64,000 bases of DNA from Chaetoceros tenuissimus (GCA_021927905.1 BLLK01000069.1:1984001-2048000); one strand, 5' to 3'; numbered from the stretch's first letter, positions 11,381 through 22,028 are shown. A program made the numbers and translations. Notes: a model not told the origin generated them from the letters alone.

Positions 11381-12152
11381 ATGAAATTGCTCTGTTTTAC
11401 ACTACTATTGGCCACAGTTGAAGCCTTCCTATTGCAGCCATCTGTAAATAAATGTCATATTGCTCTGAATTCTGCGGCAAATGAAGGTGAACATGAATTG
11501 AGTAGAAGATCCACTTTGAGTGGTATGATCTGCGCTGCGTCATCAGTTTCCTTGATGACTAGCTTTCCTGTGATTTCCAATGCAGTATCAAATGAGAAAC
11601 CAAAAGAATTCATAGACGTAGGTACTCAAGCACCAGCACCAAATGGAGAGACAGAGTTTATCGAACTTGCGAATGGAGTAAAGGTGAAGGATTTTAGACC
11701 TGGCTCTGGAGATGAAACAGTGAAAGCCAATAGTCAGGTTCAGATTCAAGCATCTGGTCGTTTGCTAAATCTTAATGGAGTTGTCTTCTACAACACGAAA
11801 AACAACAACCCAGACGGCTTTGGAGCCATTCCTCTCACCATAAACCTTGGAAAAGGTGAAGCAATTCCTGGACTCGAAGCAGGAATAGTTGGAATGCGAA
11901 AGGGAGGGATCAGAAGGTACGTTCGAGACTACTTACTCTTTTTCAACTGTTCAAACAAATTAACACTCATATTTTGTTCATTGTAATCACACAAGAATTA
12001 TTATTCCTGCAGATCTTGCATATTCTAAATTTCCTGATTTGGAACCGAAACCAATGAATGCTAATGATCAAAGAGCCTTAGACTCAGTCGTTAAAAATCC
12101 ACGTAGAGATGCAAGCATTTTATTCGATGTTTCCGTTGAGAGATTTAAATAG
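11381..12152 (+). CDS. FKBP-type peptidyl-prolyl isomerase, plastid (probably thylakoid lumen)
   Basis: Exons 11381-11916 and 11996-12152 with a 79-nt intron; AG+A phase; 230 aa. The N-terminus MKLLCFTLLLATVEAF is a signal peptide with Phe after the cleavage site, the stramenopile motif for complex plastids. A Ser/Asn transit-like stretch follows, then a second signal: Arg-Arg (ELSRRSTLSG), a hydrophobic core and an Ala-rich exit (SNAVS), as in Tat-dependent lumen proteins. The mature part is an FKBP fold: VKVKDFRPGSG, LGKGEAIPGLEAGIVGMRKGG, and IIIPADLAY from exon 2. It should isomerise X-Pro bonds in lumen or membrane proteins. The active site looks divergent, as in many lumen FKBPs, so activity is uncertain. 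Confidence 0.87.
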
Positions 12153-12166
12153 ATGAATATTATTAG

Positions 12167-13654
12167 CTATTCGTACATTTCATTACTTTGCTCTTGACCT
12201 TCTTTCTTTTTCCGTTGGCGTGCTTTGTTTCTAGATTTGGCCTTTTGTTTCTTGTTTACCTTCTTTGCAATCTTCTTTTGCGTTTTACTCTGCGAACCAT
12301 TATAGTACTCATCTAGTTTTAACTTCATTCGCTTTCTAGCTATCTTACGATTTTGTTGCAAGCTACGTGTATCCTGGCATTGGATTTTGATCTGCGTTGG
12401 TTCATGTACCAATAATACGGCGTTAGATGTCTTGTTGATTTTCTGCCCTCCAGCGCCAGATCCTCTAACAAATGTTTCTGTCAATTCATCCTCATCTAAT
12501 TCTGGGAGCTGATCGTCTCCACGGTTAGATCCCTTGCGTCTTGAAGGATCTAGACTAATTACTTGTTTGTAGACTTTATTCAAGATTGCCTCACGCAAGT
12601 CGTCATCGGGCAAGAGTGCGACCAAGCTTGAAAATAAATCCAAAGCTTCCACATCAGTTTGTGGCATATCTGAAAATTCTTCTGTCGAAATTGATCTAGC
12701 CCTTCTAAATAAAACTATAGCTTCTTGCACATAATCATCTACATCTTGCGGCTCCATCAGTCCTGCTTTTGCCTTGGTTTGTAAATTTGTTGAAATATCT
12801 TTCAGTGCCATAAAAAGCACGTCGCCCAGTATAGATCTAATTTTAGTCCCCATCTCAACCTGTCTCTGTTTGTTGTATGCTTCAATCTCCTTCTCCTTCT
12901 GCAACCATTCGTCATATGTTTCAATAACCATGTCAATGGTCTCACCTTTACCATTCATGGAACCAAATACTTTATCAATTCGTTTCTGTTTGTCCCATAC
13001 AACCTTTTCCTTGTATTTGATAGCCATTATTCTATGTTCGGGTATAGCAAAAACGAACATTTCCTCCTTTCCCTTGACAGATTCATTTGGTGCTCCAAAT
13101 GGAGAAGTATGAATGGTTTCATCTACGCGATCGAAATAATCCACGGAAAAATCAGCCGGATCTAAAGTATAATCCCATTTGATGCGTCTCATTACTTCCA
13201 ATGCAGGTGTAAGTTTCTGACTGCTATCGTTTTCACTTTCAGATAAACCATTATCGCCGACAAAAAGCCGTTTATACACTTGACTATTGACATTTTTAAG
13301 TTTCTGCATTCTAGATTCAACGCCTCGAAGACCTCTACCCAATTTGGCTGCAAGTTTTGGTAAACTTTCATTCATATTTTGGTACAAATATATATCATCT
13401 TCAATACTCCATTCCATGTATAAGTTTTCCTTTTGAAGCTCATCATGACTACTTCCCGAAAATAACCTAGTAGTTGCTAAAGAGCGATCGTTTCTATGTA
13501 GCAAAGTAGGATTAATCTCCTTCGTGATTGCTCTATTTTGCTTTATTGCAAATAAGAAGGAAGTAGAAGATCTAGTTTGAAGGGTGAAAGCAGCAGCTCC
13601 CCTTATACGATACATTGCAGATATTGACCATAGGATCTTTGACATAGCAACCAT
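12167..13654 (-). CDS. Fusion protein: SANT-like + MJ1316 (DUF504) + RF-1 GGQ domain
   Basis: Single-exon, 495 aa. After a basic, hydroxylated N-terminus of organelle-presequence type (~1-65) there are three parts. (1) A SANT/Myb-like helical unit, ~80-130 (EWSIEDDIYLYQ ... LAAKLGRGLRGVESR). (2) An MJ1316/DUF504 domain, ~153-228: VMRRIKWDYTLDPADF, IPEHRIMAIKYK, VVWDKQKRID. The family is predicted to recognise RNA cyclic-phosphate ends. (3) After a helical linker, an RF-1 domain, ~386-455, with GSGAGGQKINKT at 398-409 and a very basic tail, as in the rescue factors ICT1 and MTRFR. No stop-codon-reading domain is present, so codon-independent peptidyl-tRNA release is inferred. Mitochondrion or plastid is unresolved; AAAF near residue 22 is a weak plastid hint. 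Confidence 0.82.
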   Translation of the reverse strand: MVAMSKILWSISAMYRIRGAAAFTLQTRSSTSFLFAIKQNRAITKEINPTLLHRNDRSLATTRLFSGSSHDELQKENLYMEWSIEDDIYLYQNMNESLPKLAAKLGRGLRGVESRMQKLKNVNSQVYKRLFVGDNGLSESENDSSQKLTPALEVMRRIKWDYTLDPADFSVDYFDRVDETIHTSPFGAPNESVKGKEEMFVFAIPEHRIMAIKYKEKVVWDKQKRIDKVFGSMNGKGETIDMVIETYDEWLQKEKEIEAYNKQRQVEMGTKIRSILGDVLFMALKDISTNLQTKAKAGLMEPQDVDDYVQEAIVLFRRARSISTEEFSDMPQTDVEALDLFSSLVALLPDDDLREAILNKVYKQVISLDPSRRKGSNRGDDQLPELDEDELTETFVRGSGAGGQKINKTSNAVLLVHEPTQIKIQCQDTRSLQQNRKIARKRMKLKLDEYYNGSQSKTQKKIAKKVNKKQKAKSRNKARQRKKKEGQEQSNEMYE

Positions 13655-14294
13655 TCTTACGGATTCACTATCGGGGCCACCTTTACGAACGAATTGTATA
13701 GCTGATGAAGGTCGATGAGTTGACTATGGTACCTATAACAGCCGCATAAGTGGCATACATTACTGTTGCAATAGGAAGTAGAAAACTGTGTTTTCCATTT
13801 TCTATGAGAGGAGAAAGATGAGGTGTTTTGGCGCGAAATGATTATCTGCATAGCTATGTAGCTAGCCAGATGAATCTAACGTCCCAAATTTATGTTCAAT
13901 CACGCTGCTGCTTTTAGACATGACTTCACTATTTACGTAGCTTCATTTCTACTCACTTCAATAATCTTGCGTTCCTTTTGCTTTTTGTACTTGTGTGCCG
14001 ACAAGTAGCAGCGTTGTTCTTGTTCTACTACGAGTAATCATACATCAATCACCACACATCCCACCATTGCAACAAAGAGCTTTTCATCTCACTACATTAA
14101 GATTACGAGATCAAGAAATCAGTGAGATTTTTTCATGCTTTTGAACCCAGCGAAAAAACGGAAGAGAAATTTTAATCAGTTTTAAAGGCAGGGTCAAAGG
14201 TCGTCTCACGAGTTCATCATCGATACATAATCTACATCGTTTAGATATATACTATACTACATTACAGAAAAGAGAGTGACACAAAAAACAAAGG
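13655..14294. promoter_or_regulatory. Divergent promoter region (release-factor fusion / PX-EDR2 protein)
   Basis: 640 bp without a credible gene. A 64-codon minus-strand frame directly upstream of the fusion gene is not in frame with an N-terminal extension that I can support. The region holds both promoters; no repeat or RNA gene seen. Confidence 0.5.
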
Positions 14295-16525
14295 ATGACA
14301 TCACAGAGTAATACAGCTTTCATAAGAGCACTAGAAAATCAAGGGGTATCATGCAGAGTTGTGGATATCGACTATCAACGTTCTTTTTCTGCATTCGGTG
14401 CAGTAGATACGAACTATATCATTCAAGTTCGAGCTTCTCCTGATTGCGATGCAAGGTGTAGATTCAAAACTTTCAAGTGAGTACAAAAAAGACAGGAGAT
14501 ATATATTTATATTCATGTCAACATATAGTGTTTGCGATAGCATATTAAATCGTAGATCTTGAAATGCATGATTTTTGTTTTTGTTCTCATTAGATGCCCA
14601 TTGCCTTGATAGGATTGAGAAATCTTTTCACAACTTTCGAAGTTTGGTAGTAGCTTTCAAGAAAGCAACAAAAGATGCAACAGAGAAAATGACGAAAACA
14701 GGGGGTTGGTCTGGAGTTCCTGAATCAACGCAGAATGTAATTGCTTTCTCAGACGCATTTGCACATGTCATTGATTCTGAACCGCAGAGTAATTATATGG
14801 GAAAGGTTAGTACCACTTGCACGAAATCACTTACTTTTATACATTGGCATAATTGAACCTCATATGCTCATAAATAATTTCAACATTCAGATGACTTTTT
14901 CAAGTGTTCAAGATCTTGCAACTCAAAGACGCAAAGTATTGGATAAAGCACTGCGTGTACTCGCTGAAAATTATCCAACACCAAGTGCGGGGAAAGAATG
15001 TGCAGTAATGACTGAATTCAAACAGATTGTAAATGATTTTTTCTTGACTGACCATGTATACGAAGAGGAAAATGAGCCTAAAAATCGTGTTAAAGCAGAA
15101 TCAATTGTCAAGGGACCATTTAATCCAGTTGAAACTAACTCAACAAAGAGTATTCCGGTGAAGAATAATAGTAAGCAACAAGAGGGAGGTACCAAAGCAT
15201 TAAAATCAAAGCAAAAGAACCAGGTTATGACAACTTCTACTGGAAGTAGTCACTCACCAGAAGTACAACCAAAGAGTATCAAGAAAAGAGCTCCAGCAAA
15301 GTCTAGGAGAATTCTGAAGAAAGAGTTGATGGATAGTAAACAGCTTACATTCTCTGATTACGATAGCGTGAATTTCCAAAAGAAAGAATCTTCCGTGTTG
15401 GACTCGCCAAAGTCTATTTTTGGTATTCTTTTTGGCTTGACCATGTTCTTTTTGTGGCTTCCAGATGTTTCAATTTCAATTCAATTAGATATTGGTGTCC
15501 TTTTTATTTTCATTTCTGCAATTTTAGGAATGTCGTTTCGTCCGCATATTGCAGGGGGAGATGTTAATACTGCAAGCGAAAACAGAAAGCGTATTGACTC
15601 AGAGACTTTGATAAGACAGTCGTTAGAGGGCAGCACAAAAAGATTAACTTCAAGTGTTTCTATTTCGAAGAGCACTTCGATTTTGAGTTCAATAGTATCA
15701 ACTTCCACGACTAATGTTTTTGATGAGGCAAAGGGAAAGAGTCCGTTGCGGAAGTTTCCAGATGGAGCAGAGATTGGGAGTATTCTTAACTGCTGGTCTG
15801 AACCTGTTGCTAGTGAATTCAAAGTCAGAGGTGCAAACTATCTCAAGGATAAAGTGAAGGTTCCTAGCGGCCCATTTTTGTTCCCAGCCAGAGGGGCAGA
15901 TTTGTTCATTTCTGATTGTTGTCCGGAGCACATTGCCAAATACAAAGCTCTTCTCGGGGGGAAACTTCGCGAAAAGCCAACAATGATTATCAACTATAGG
16001 CTTCCATGGGGAAATTTCATTACATATTCGGAAATTCCAGAAAGATTTTTACCATATCTAAGGTACTGCTATGATAAATCAGTGAAACCTCCTCCAATGA
16101 CTGGTATGTCGAATGCTGAAATATGTGCAAGTAGATATTTAATGGCAGATGATAAGGGAAAGGATGAGATTTTAAAAATTGTTCCGAAAGTAGTGAAGGG
16201 ACCATGGGTTGTGAAAAAGACATGCGATGGAAAACCAGCAATTGTATGTAATAAAATGCCAACACAATACTTTTATGAACCTGCATCAGAGGGTAAGGCA
16301 GAATACTTAGAAGTCGATCTGGATATCGTAGCATCATCTGCAGCACGTGCTATTCTTGCTGTTGCTCAAAGATACACAAAGACTCTTACGCTTGATTTAG
16401 GTTTCGTTTTACAAGGAAATTCACCTGATGAGTTGCCTGAACAAATGGTTTTTGGAGCACGATTGCATGGCTTAGATCCTCTTACTGCACCAATGCTTCC
16501 GCAAAATATGGATAGCCTAATTTAG
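14295..16525 (+). CDS. PX domain + transmembrane hairpin + EDR2_C (DUF1336) protein
   Basis: Exons 14295-14476, 14613-14805, 14891-16525; 669 aa. The 136-nt first intron uses the AG at 14612, the only nearby acceptor that keeps phase (AA+G). The N-terminal ~150 residues look like a PX domain (VVDIDYQR, NYIIQVRAS, FHNFRSLVVAFKK), inferred to bind phosphoinositides. A Lys/Ser-rich linker follows, then two adjacent hydrophobic segments (SIFGILFGLTMFFLWL; IGVLFIFISAILGM), probably a membrane hairpin. The C-terminus is EDR2_C: LNCWSEPVASEFKVRG, FLFPARGADLFI, MIINYRLPWGNF, VVKGPWVV, LDLGFVLQG. In plant EDR2 this domain accompanies PH and START domains; here PX replaces them. The name DUF1336 is secure, the cargo unknown. 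Confidence 0.8.
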
Positions 16526-16593
16526 AAAGGGTCGCTTACATAATATGCGAAAAATATATACGAAATAATCTAGATGATAGCAATGCATTTTTA

Positions 16594-17535
16594 TTACTTT
16601 ATAACTGAGCTTGGTTTTTTCATGCGATACTTTTCACCATTTGTGGTATGAGGAAGACCCGAGCATGGAATGCCGTCACCATCTCTATCAAGCTTTGCTA
16701 CATCACCATAAAGAGGGTAATATTTCTCAAAATATCGAAGACTGTCTTCGAAAGTAGGAAAATCAGCACAAATTGGTAGTTTTTCTGCTCTTGATCTTGG
16801 AGTTGGATCTGCTGGAGGAAGCAATTCTTCGTCACGTTTACGCACAACTTGTTTACCCCCATCATCTCCATACTGGATCTCAGCTGTATATTCGAGTGGT
16901 TCAAACTGATCATCCGCTGCTTCTTCGACGTTATCGCATATCTTGAACATACCTCTCCCTTCTTGTTCCGCGGCTTTTTGCATCTGTACCAAATCATTGC
17001 TGAAGCCAGGAAGCAATTTATCAACACTTTCTCGATTTCTCAAAATTGCTCTAGCATAACCATCTTTTACAAGCTCAGCATTGACAAGTTTGCCATCACC
17101 CTTGATAACAATTAGTGCACGAGGTTTGGAGACAGAAGTGTCTCCTATTATCTTAACCTGTACCTTTGCATTTTTAGGTAAAAGTTGCTTCAGCTTTGAA
17201 GAAGGAGACTTTGTCATACAATCAGGATATCGAAAATTGTCATTTGTGTATCCACTAGGAGTGGAGATTGCAGCAAGACCTACAACGCCATTCTTGGCTA
17301 GCTTTACTGAGTTTGCATCTAATACTCTCACTACTTCGTCATTCTCAAATTTTATTTTTGTAAGTGAAGATTGCCATTGCGGCTGTAGTACTGAGTCATC
17401 ATTGGCCAATATCAAATTTGAGTTCCATCCGTTGATGTATGAAGAAGGAAGCAATGCACATGCAAGACTTGATGTACCGGTAGCTGAAATCGGTCCGTTT
17501 GGAACCGGAACATAACTGATGGGCTGTATTATCAT
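16594..17535 (-). CDS. Thermonuclease (SNase) domain protein with Excalibur Ca-binding motif
   Basis: 313 aa, one exon. The central region (~55-200) follows the staphylococcal nuclease OB-fold: a strand set with VVRVLDANSVKLAKNGVVGLAA, KVQVKIIGDT, a KPRALIVIKGDGKLVNAELVKDGYA-type segment, and a helix ending EQEGRGMFK. The C-terminus has an Excalibur motif, LDRDGDGIPCSGLPH, normally DxDxDGxxCE, found on secreted bacterial nucleases. In classic SNases the catalytic residues are Arg-Asp...Arg; here the first Arg region reads differently, so catalysis is not assured. No clear signal peptide is present, though the start (IIQPISYVPV) is mildly hydrophobic. It ends 68 bp from the convergent PX-EDR2 gene. 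The SNase-Excalibur pairing is mainly bacterial, which suggests an old transfer. Confidence 0.75.
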   Translation of the reverse strand: MIIQPISYVPVPNGPISATGTSSLACALLPSSYINGWNSNLILANDDSVLQPQWQSSLTKIKFENDEVVRVLDANSVKLAKNGVVGLAAISTPSGYTNDNFRYPDCMTKSPSSKLKQLLPKNAKVQVKIIGDTSVSKPRALIVIKGDGKLVNAELVKDGYARAILRNRESVDKLLPGFSNDLVQMQKAAEQEGRGMFKICDNVEEAADDQFEPLEYTAEIQYGDDGGKQVVRKRDEELLPPADPTPRSRAEKLPICADFPTFEDSLRYFEKYYPLYGDVAKLDRDGDGIPCSGLPHTTNGEKYRMKKPSSVIK

Positions 17536-18167
17536 AGTTGGTGTGCGTTGAGGTGCTTCGTTTTACCTTATCGCTAATTAATCGCCAATTAAATTGTGGA
17601 CTGTGCTGCACAAATGTAGACTGTGCTGCACAGAGTCAAAAAATACTTTTCCGCCTGTCCGTCGTCCAATCCCATAAGATAAGGAATTTATTTTACGAAA
17701 TTCATCGCTTCTTCATTTACTATGACATTGACCTCTATTGACAATCATTTTTTACTTAAGCCCTTCAGTTGTTTGAAACTCGAGCTGAAAGGCAAAAACA
17801 ACTCAAATTTTGTTCTATCCCCGAACTAACCTACCGCCAAGCAATAGTAATTCGGAACAATTGGAAGTTCTTGGAGAAGCAAAACTTCTATGATCTACAC
17901 GAATCAAACTTGTAGTAGTGTATGTAGCTTGAGAAAGACTAACTGTTAACAAAAAAAAATATTTCCTTTTTGTTCGCTGATGTTCAACTTCAGTCAGGTC
18001 TATCTAAAATCATGTTCATGTGTACTTTATATGTTTACTGAATTCAGTTTATCCCCTTACAGTTTCTATTCTATAGAATACTGATATTAAAAGCTCTCAT
18101 TTCTTGCTTGGAGTTGCAATGAACTTGTATTTTGCGCAGTGTGTATTGCATGTATGAAATATGAAAG
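17536..18167. promoter_or_regulatory. Intergenic region upstream of SNase gene, with paired near-palindromes
   Basis: 632 bp. It contains two copies of a near-palindromic 13-mer (CTGTGCTGCACA plus G or A) at about 17601 and 17621, 20 bp apart, 65-100 bp upstream of the SNase start, next to a repeated TCGC(T/C)AATTAA element. Placement and symmetry suggest a dimeric factor binding site. No gene is seen in the rest. Confidence 0.35.
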
Positions 18168-18653
18168 CTACCAAATCATCTCTTCATTGTCTATCCATTC
18201 TCCTATAGGACCTTCAATTTCTTCTTCGCACACAGAATCAATATCAATGGATGCTATTGAGTCGGAATCGCATTCCATGGTTTCGTCTTGGCTATTCTGG
18301 AATAAATCATGAGTCCTCATGATGTATATAAAAGTGTTTTGAATCTCAGAAGACCAATCTTGGCGGTAGTCTAGAGGCTCGTTCTGATCATTATGGAGTT
18401 CGTCTGATGAGCATGAAATAACTGATGAGTTGCGCATACTTGAAAATGGTATGTTGTGTTGTATTGTTTCACTATCGATATCATTTTGAGTCTTGGCCTC
18501 CTGACTTGAATTCGCTGAAAGCTGATGTGAGGTGTCATTAGTTTCGGTTTCCATTGCTCCGATAGACATTGTATTTTCTTCTACAAGGTTGAATGGAGAG
18601 TCCCTACGAAGAGGAGCATTATCATTAGAGTTATTTTGCTTGATTGAGTTCAT
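18168..18653 (-). CDS. Small acidic orphan protein
   Basis: 161 aa, ATG to stop without an intron. Rich in Asn, Ser, Asp and Glu, with a low-complexity N-terminal half. The C-terminal 60 residues look more ordered: QDWSSEIQNTFIYIMRTHDL, then an acidic stretch (DIDSVCEEEIEG) ending GEWIDNEEMIW. No signal peptide, membrane segment or known domain. Coding is supported only by frame length and composition. The ending, an acidic tail with two Trp, might be an interaction motif. It lies between two genes on the same strand with ~300-630 bp on each side. Confidence 0.5.
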   Translation of the reverse strand: MNSIKQNNSNDNAPLRRDSPFNLVEENTMSIGAMETETNDTSHQLSANSSQEAKTQNDIDSETIQHNIPFSSMRNSSVISCSSDELHNDQNEPLDYRQDWSSEIQNTFIYIMRTHDLFQNSQDETMECDSDSIASIDIDSVCEEEIEGPIGEWIDNEEMIW

Positions 18654-18956
18654 GGTATGTATACGATTTGGTTGTTTTATGATTTATGAGAGAACATAGA
18701 AACTGAAAGTGAGAGTTGAGTTGTTGGTGGTGCAGTTCAGTTTTCGACATTTCTCTTACAAGATTGCAAGTAAGTCTGTCTAGTTCTAAAAAAATAGTTT
18801 AGGCATTAGAGGGCTTAAGTAAATTGTTGATCAATTAGCACGACTAACCTAGACTAACCTCACTTTTTTCCCAGTTTCATGTTTCATTTCTCAACGTTCG
18901 ATCCTTCTCTTTGGAACGGCGCATCTTGTATCAAACGGTTCAATATTTCAATAAAA
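18654..18956. other. Intergenic spacer
   Basis: 303 bp between two minus-strand genes: promoter of the acidic orphan plus 3' flank of the Sec24-like gene. A+T-rich; nothing else seen. Confidence 0.5.
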
Positions 18957-21900
18957 CTAAGAACTTTCCAGTTCGCCATGAACTACTTCAGCAATGACTG
19001 TTGACCAGTCACTAAAGCTCTTCTTTGTTTTCGACGTAAAAGAGTTTTCCACTAGAATGTCAGTTAGCATTGAATAGCCTTCACTCATTGTATGCCTACC
19101 GATGAATGAGTTCCACACAGGAGTAACACGATAATCATTGAGATATTCATTTTTCCGTTCTACAAGAGACAATGGAACATCTACTTCATCGTCAGACTGC
19201 ACATTGTAGGAAGGTATCCCTTTGCAATCATAAAGAAAGACGGAGTAAGATGAGTCCACTAGCAGAATAGGTATTTCATTCGTGTGATGCTCTGCTAACA
19301 TCTCGCTGATATCACTTATATTCATATTGATATTATCGTAAAGAAGCTCGTATTGTGGAGAGTTTGCTAGCCATAGCTCTATCCTTGGGGCAACACAGCG
19401 AGAAAGTACTTCAGGTTTCATGTTCATCATATTGGCTGCAGCACATGTTTGAGCATCGATGGATGGATTGAACTCTCCAAATCTTGGACGCAATGCATCG
19501 CACTGAATAAGAGAGAAGAAGAGTAATGGTAAATCTTTCAGTTCATCGTGTCCATGTGCAAGTAATTTCTTTTTCTTTTCTGCCTCTGTATCATTGGGGT
19601 TGATGATTCGGCTGCCAGCATAGAAATTATCTGGGACAATGCCATCGCCATAGGAACGGGATTTTTCAGATAAGCTCTTTGCTGACATGTAGCAACATAG
19701 CAAAGAATAAATTAAATTATCATTGGCAAATTCTTCAACATCACTGAGCTTGTTCATTTGAGAATACCCATACAATGTATGGAAGAGAGACTGAAGAAAA
19801 AAAAGAAAAAGCACACACATCCAGTTAAATCTGATGAAAATGTGAAAGTTTTGATGAAAAAGAAATACACTTACCACAGCAAGAACCTCCAAATCTAGGG
19901 ACGATGTCAGTTCTTCGATATTACTTGTCAAATCCAATGAGTAGGTTGCAACTCTTAACCTACGGACGGTGATCCAGCTATTACCATTCAAAACAGTTGC
20001 AGTATATGCAAAGCATGATTGGATTGTGGGCTTCAATGAAAACTCTCTCCCACTGTCCAATGTTATAAAGCTTTCAACATTTCCATTTTTCGACACAATT
20101 TCAAGATTAAAGTAATTCGTATGTGAACTCTCTATAGCTCCAAACATATAGAGCTCTTCATCATCGGGGGGAGAAGTAAAGGACCCAAACATTCCATTAC
20201 CTTCATATTTACCAGTTCGACTCTTATCTATCGACAATGAATCACTTGTTCGAATTCTTAGCATAGATCCAAATGCATGTTGCCTTGATGTAAGATGTTT
20301 GATGATAGGATATTAGTCACAATTTGATGCAAGCCACATTCAAAAACACATCAGAATTTACCTAGTCCATGGGGATCTCGCTTTTAATTCATTGACGAAA
20401 GTAGTTTTGCTTTCGTCGGAACTAGCCAGATTAATCATCAAAGGACCACATCCTCCACTTCTTTCAGACATATTCTTTAGCAAAGGAAATCCAAAGTATG
20501 TTTCTTGATAATCACTGTCGTGAAAAACATCTTCCTTTACAAAACCAAAGATTTCGACAGAAAACGCACTAATTGTACCATTGATACCAATATCTTGGTA
20601 ATATTCATCGACTCTCTCATACCTCACTTCTGGTAGTGTCTCGTCACTGTTGATTTCAGTGGTAGTCTTTTCAACATCCAAAGATGATATATTCGCGCCA
20701 CCAGCTTCTATATCATCTAAATCAGTATGAACATCTTTGGAATACGTAACTGGATGCGTTTTATAACGCTTCCCAACTTCTGCACAAGCTCCACCAAAAC
20801 CTCCTCTTCCAACTTTGCCATTTCTTCCTGACAATGATATATTACCAATCTCGACAGGCGCTTTTGTTAGAAAACACATTATTTTCCCTCCACAATATAG
20901 AAATTTCTCCTCTGGTTTCATATCATCGTTTGAATTTCCATAGATATTGAGATTCTGTTGTTCTCCAGGATGAAAGGCCGTTTCTTCTATGAATTCAAGA
21001 AAGGTTTGTAACGTGCTTCCTAATGAAGGTGCATCGATGTCAACATTGCCACACTGTCTCTGACAGCACTGCTGAATTGATATTCCAGAGTCTGCCAGTT
21101 GTCGCAATGCATTCTCAATATTCAATTTTCCCATACCATCAATGGGAGAGAAAATTTCTTCAGGAGAGAAAAATTGGGACAACGGCAATGATTCAAAGTC
21201 ATCTAATATCCTCTTTTTATACCCTTGATATTTGGGATTTTCATCCAATGGACAATCATCGACAAATAAATGTTTCAAGTGAGCACCAGGTGTTGAAAAG
21301 TCAAAGACACTCAAGCCACCATTCGCAGTCATTACAAATATTGCCATCCTTGCTCCTTTCGATTTTCCACTTTCATCATCTAACAAAGTCTGCAATGAAG
21401 AGGCGATATATTCATAGTAATGCGCATCAGATGATGTTCCATCTATCATTACCGCCAGAAGAGGAGGACAAGCACTTGCTGGAAGCGCATATATCTCTTC
21501 CATACGTTGATTAGCAGGGTTTTTCAAATGTAAAACTGGCAAAGAGTACTCAACAATGTAATCAATTCGTTCTTCTTGTTCCACATGTTGACTCCTATAC
21601 CTATGCCTATACGCTGCCTCTTTCATCTCTAATGTTTCATCGTCATCGTCTGCTTGATATCTGCTGCTCTGTTGCTGTAAATCATATTGTGTATCAAAAT
21701 CTGCATCATACGCATTGCCACAAATTGTACATATAAATGACCAAGTACCAAGCGCTACACAATTGGGGTTCAAAGGCGATCCACAAGATGTACATTTTGC
21801 AATCAATGATGCTTTCGTAGGAAAGAAATCAGCTTTCTTCAATTCTTTTTTGGTTGCAAAAGATTTGTCCCTTTTATATTTCTTGGAATAGTACTTGTCG

Positions 21901-22028
21901 TCATCTCCTTTGGATAATGAACTTCTGTCCGCGAAGGGCGTGATTGCAAATCCAAAAGGCAATCCACTCTTTTCCAACACATCTTCGCTCTTTGGGGCCA
22001 CTTCTGTAACTGGGCTTATCAGAGTCAT
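18957..22028 (-). CDS. Sec24-like COPII coat subunit (Sec23/Sec24 family)
   Basis: Three exons: 22028-20362, 20283-19875, 19790-18957; introns of 78 and 84 nt; 969 aa. The start is the ATG at 22028; the frame upstream has only a TTG. A zinc finger (CTSCGSPLNPNC ... CTICGNAYDA) is followed by the trunk (vWA-like) domain from ACPPLLAVMIDGT to the CFLTKAP strand, the beta-sandwich crossing exon 1-2 (MLRIRTSDSL), a helical domain (LDLEVLAV|SLFHTLYGYS at the exon 2-3 junction) and a gelsolin-like end (IPILLVDSSYSVFLYDCKG). The order fits Sec23/24; length and C-terminus favour Sec24, the cargo-binding subunit at ER exit sites. The Pro/Gln-rich N-terminal extension of most Sec24 proteins is missing, and the sequence is divergent. 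Confidence 0.78.

Noticed and set aside
13657-13851. 64-codon minus-strand frame directly upstream of the release-factor fusion
   Set aside because: Not in a supported frame with the gene and without targeting or domain features; promoter region is more likely.
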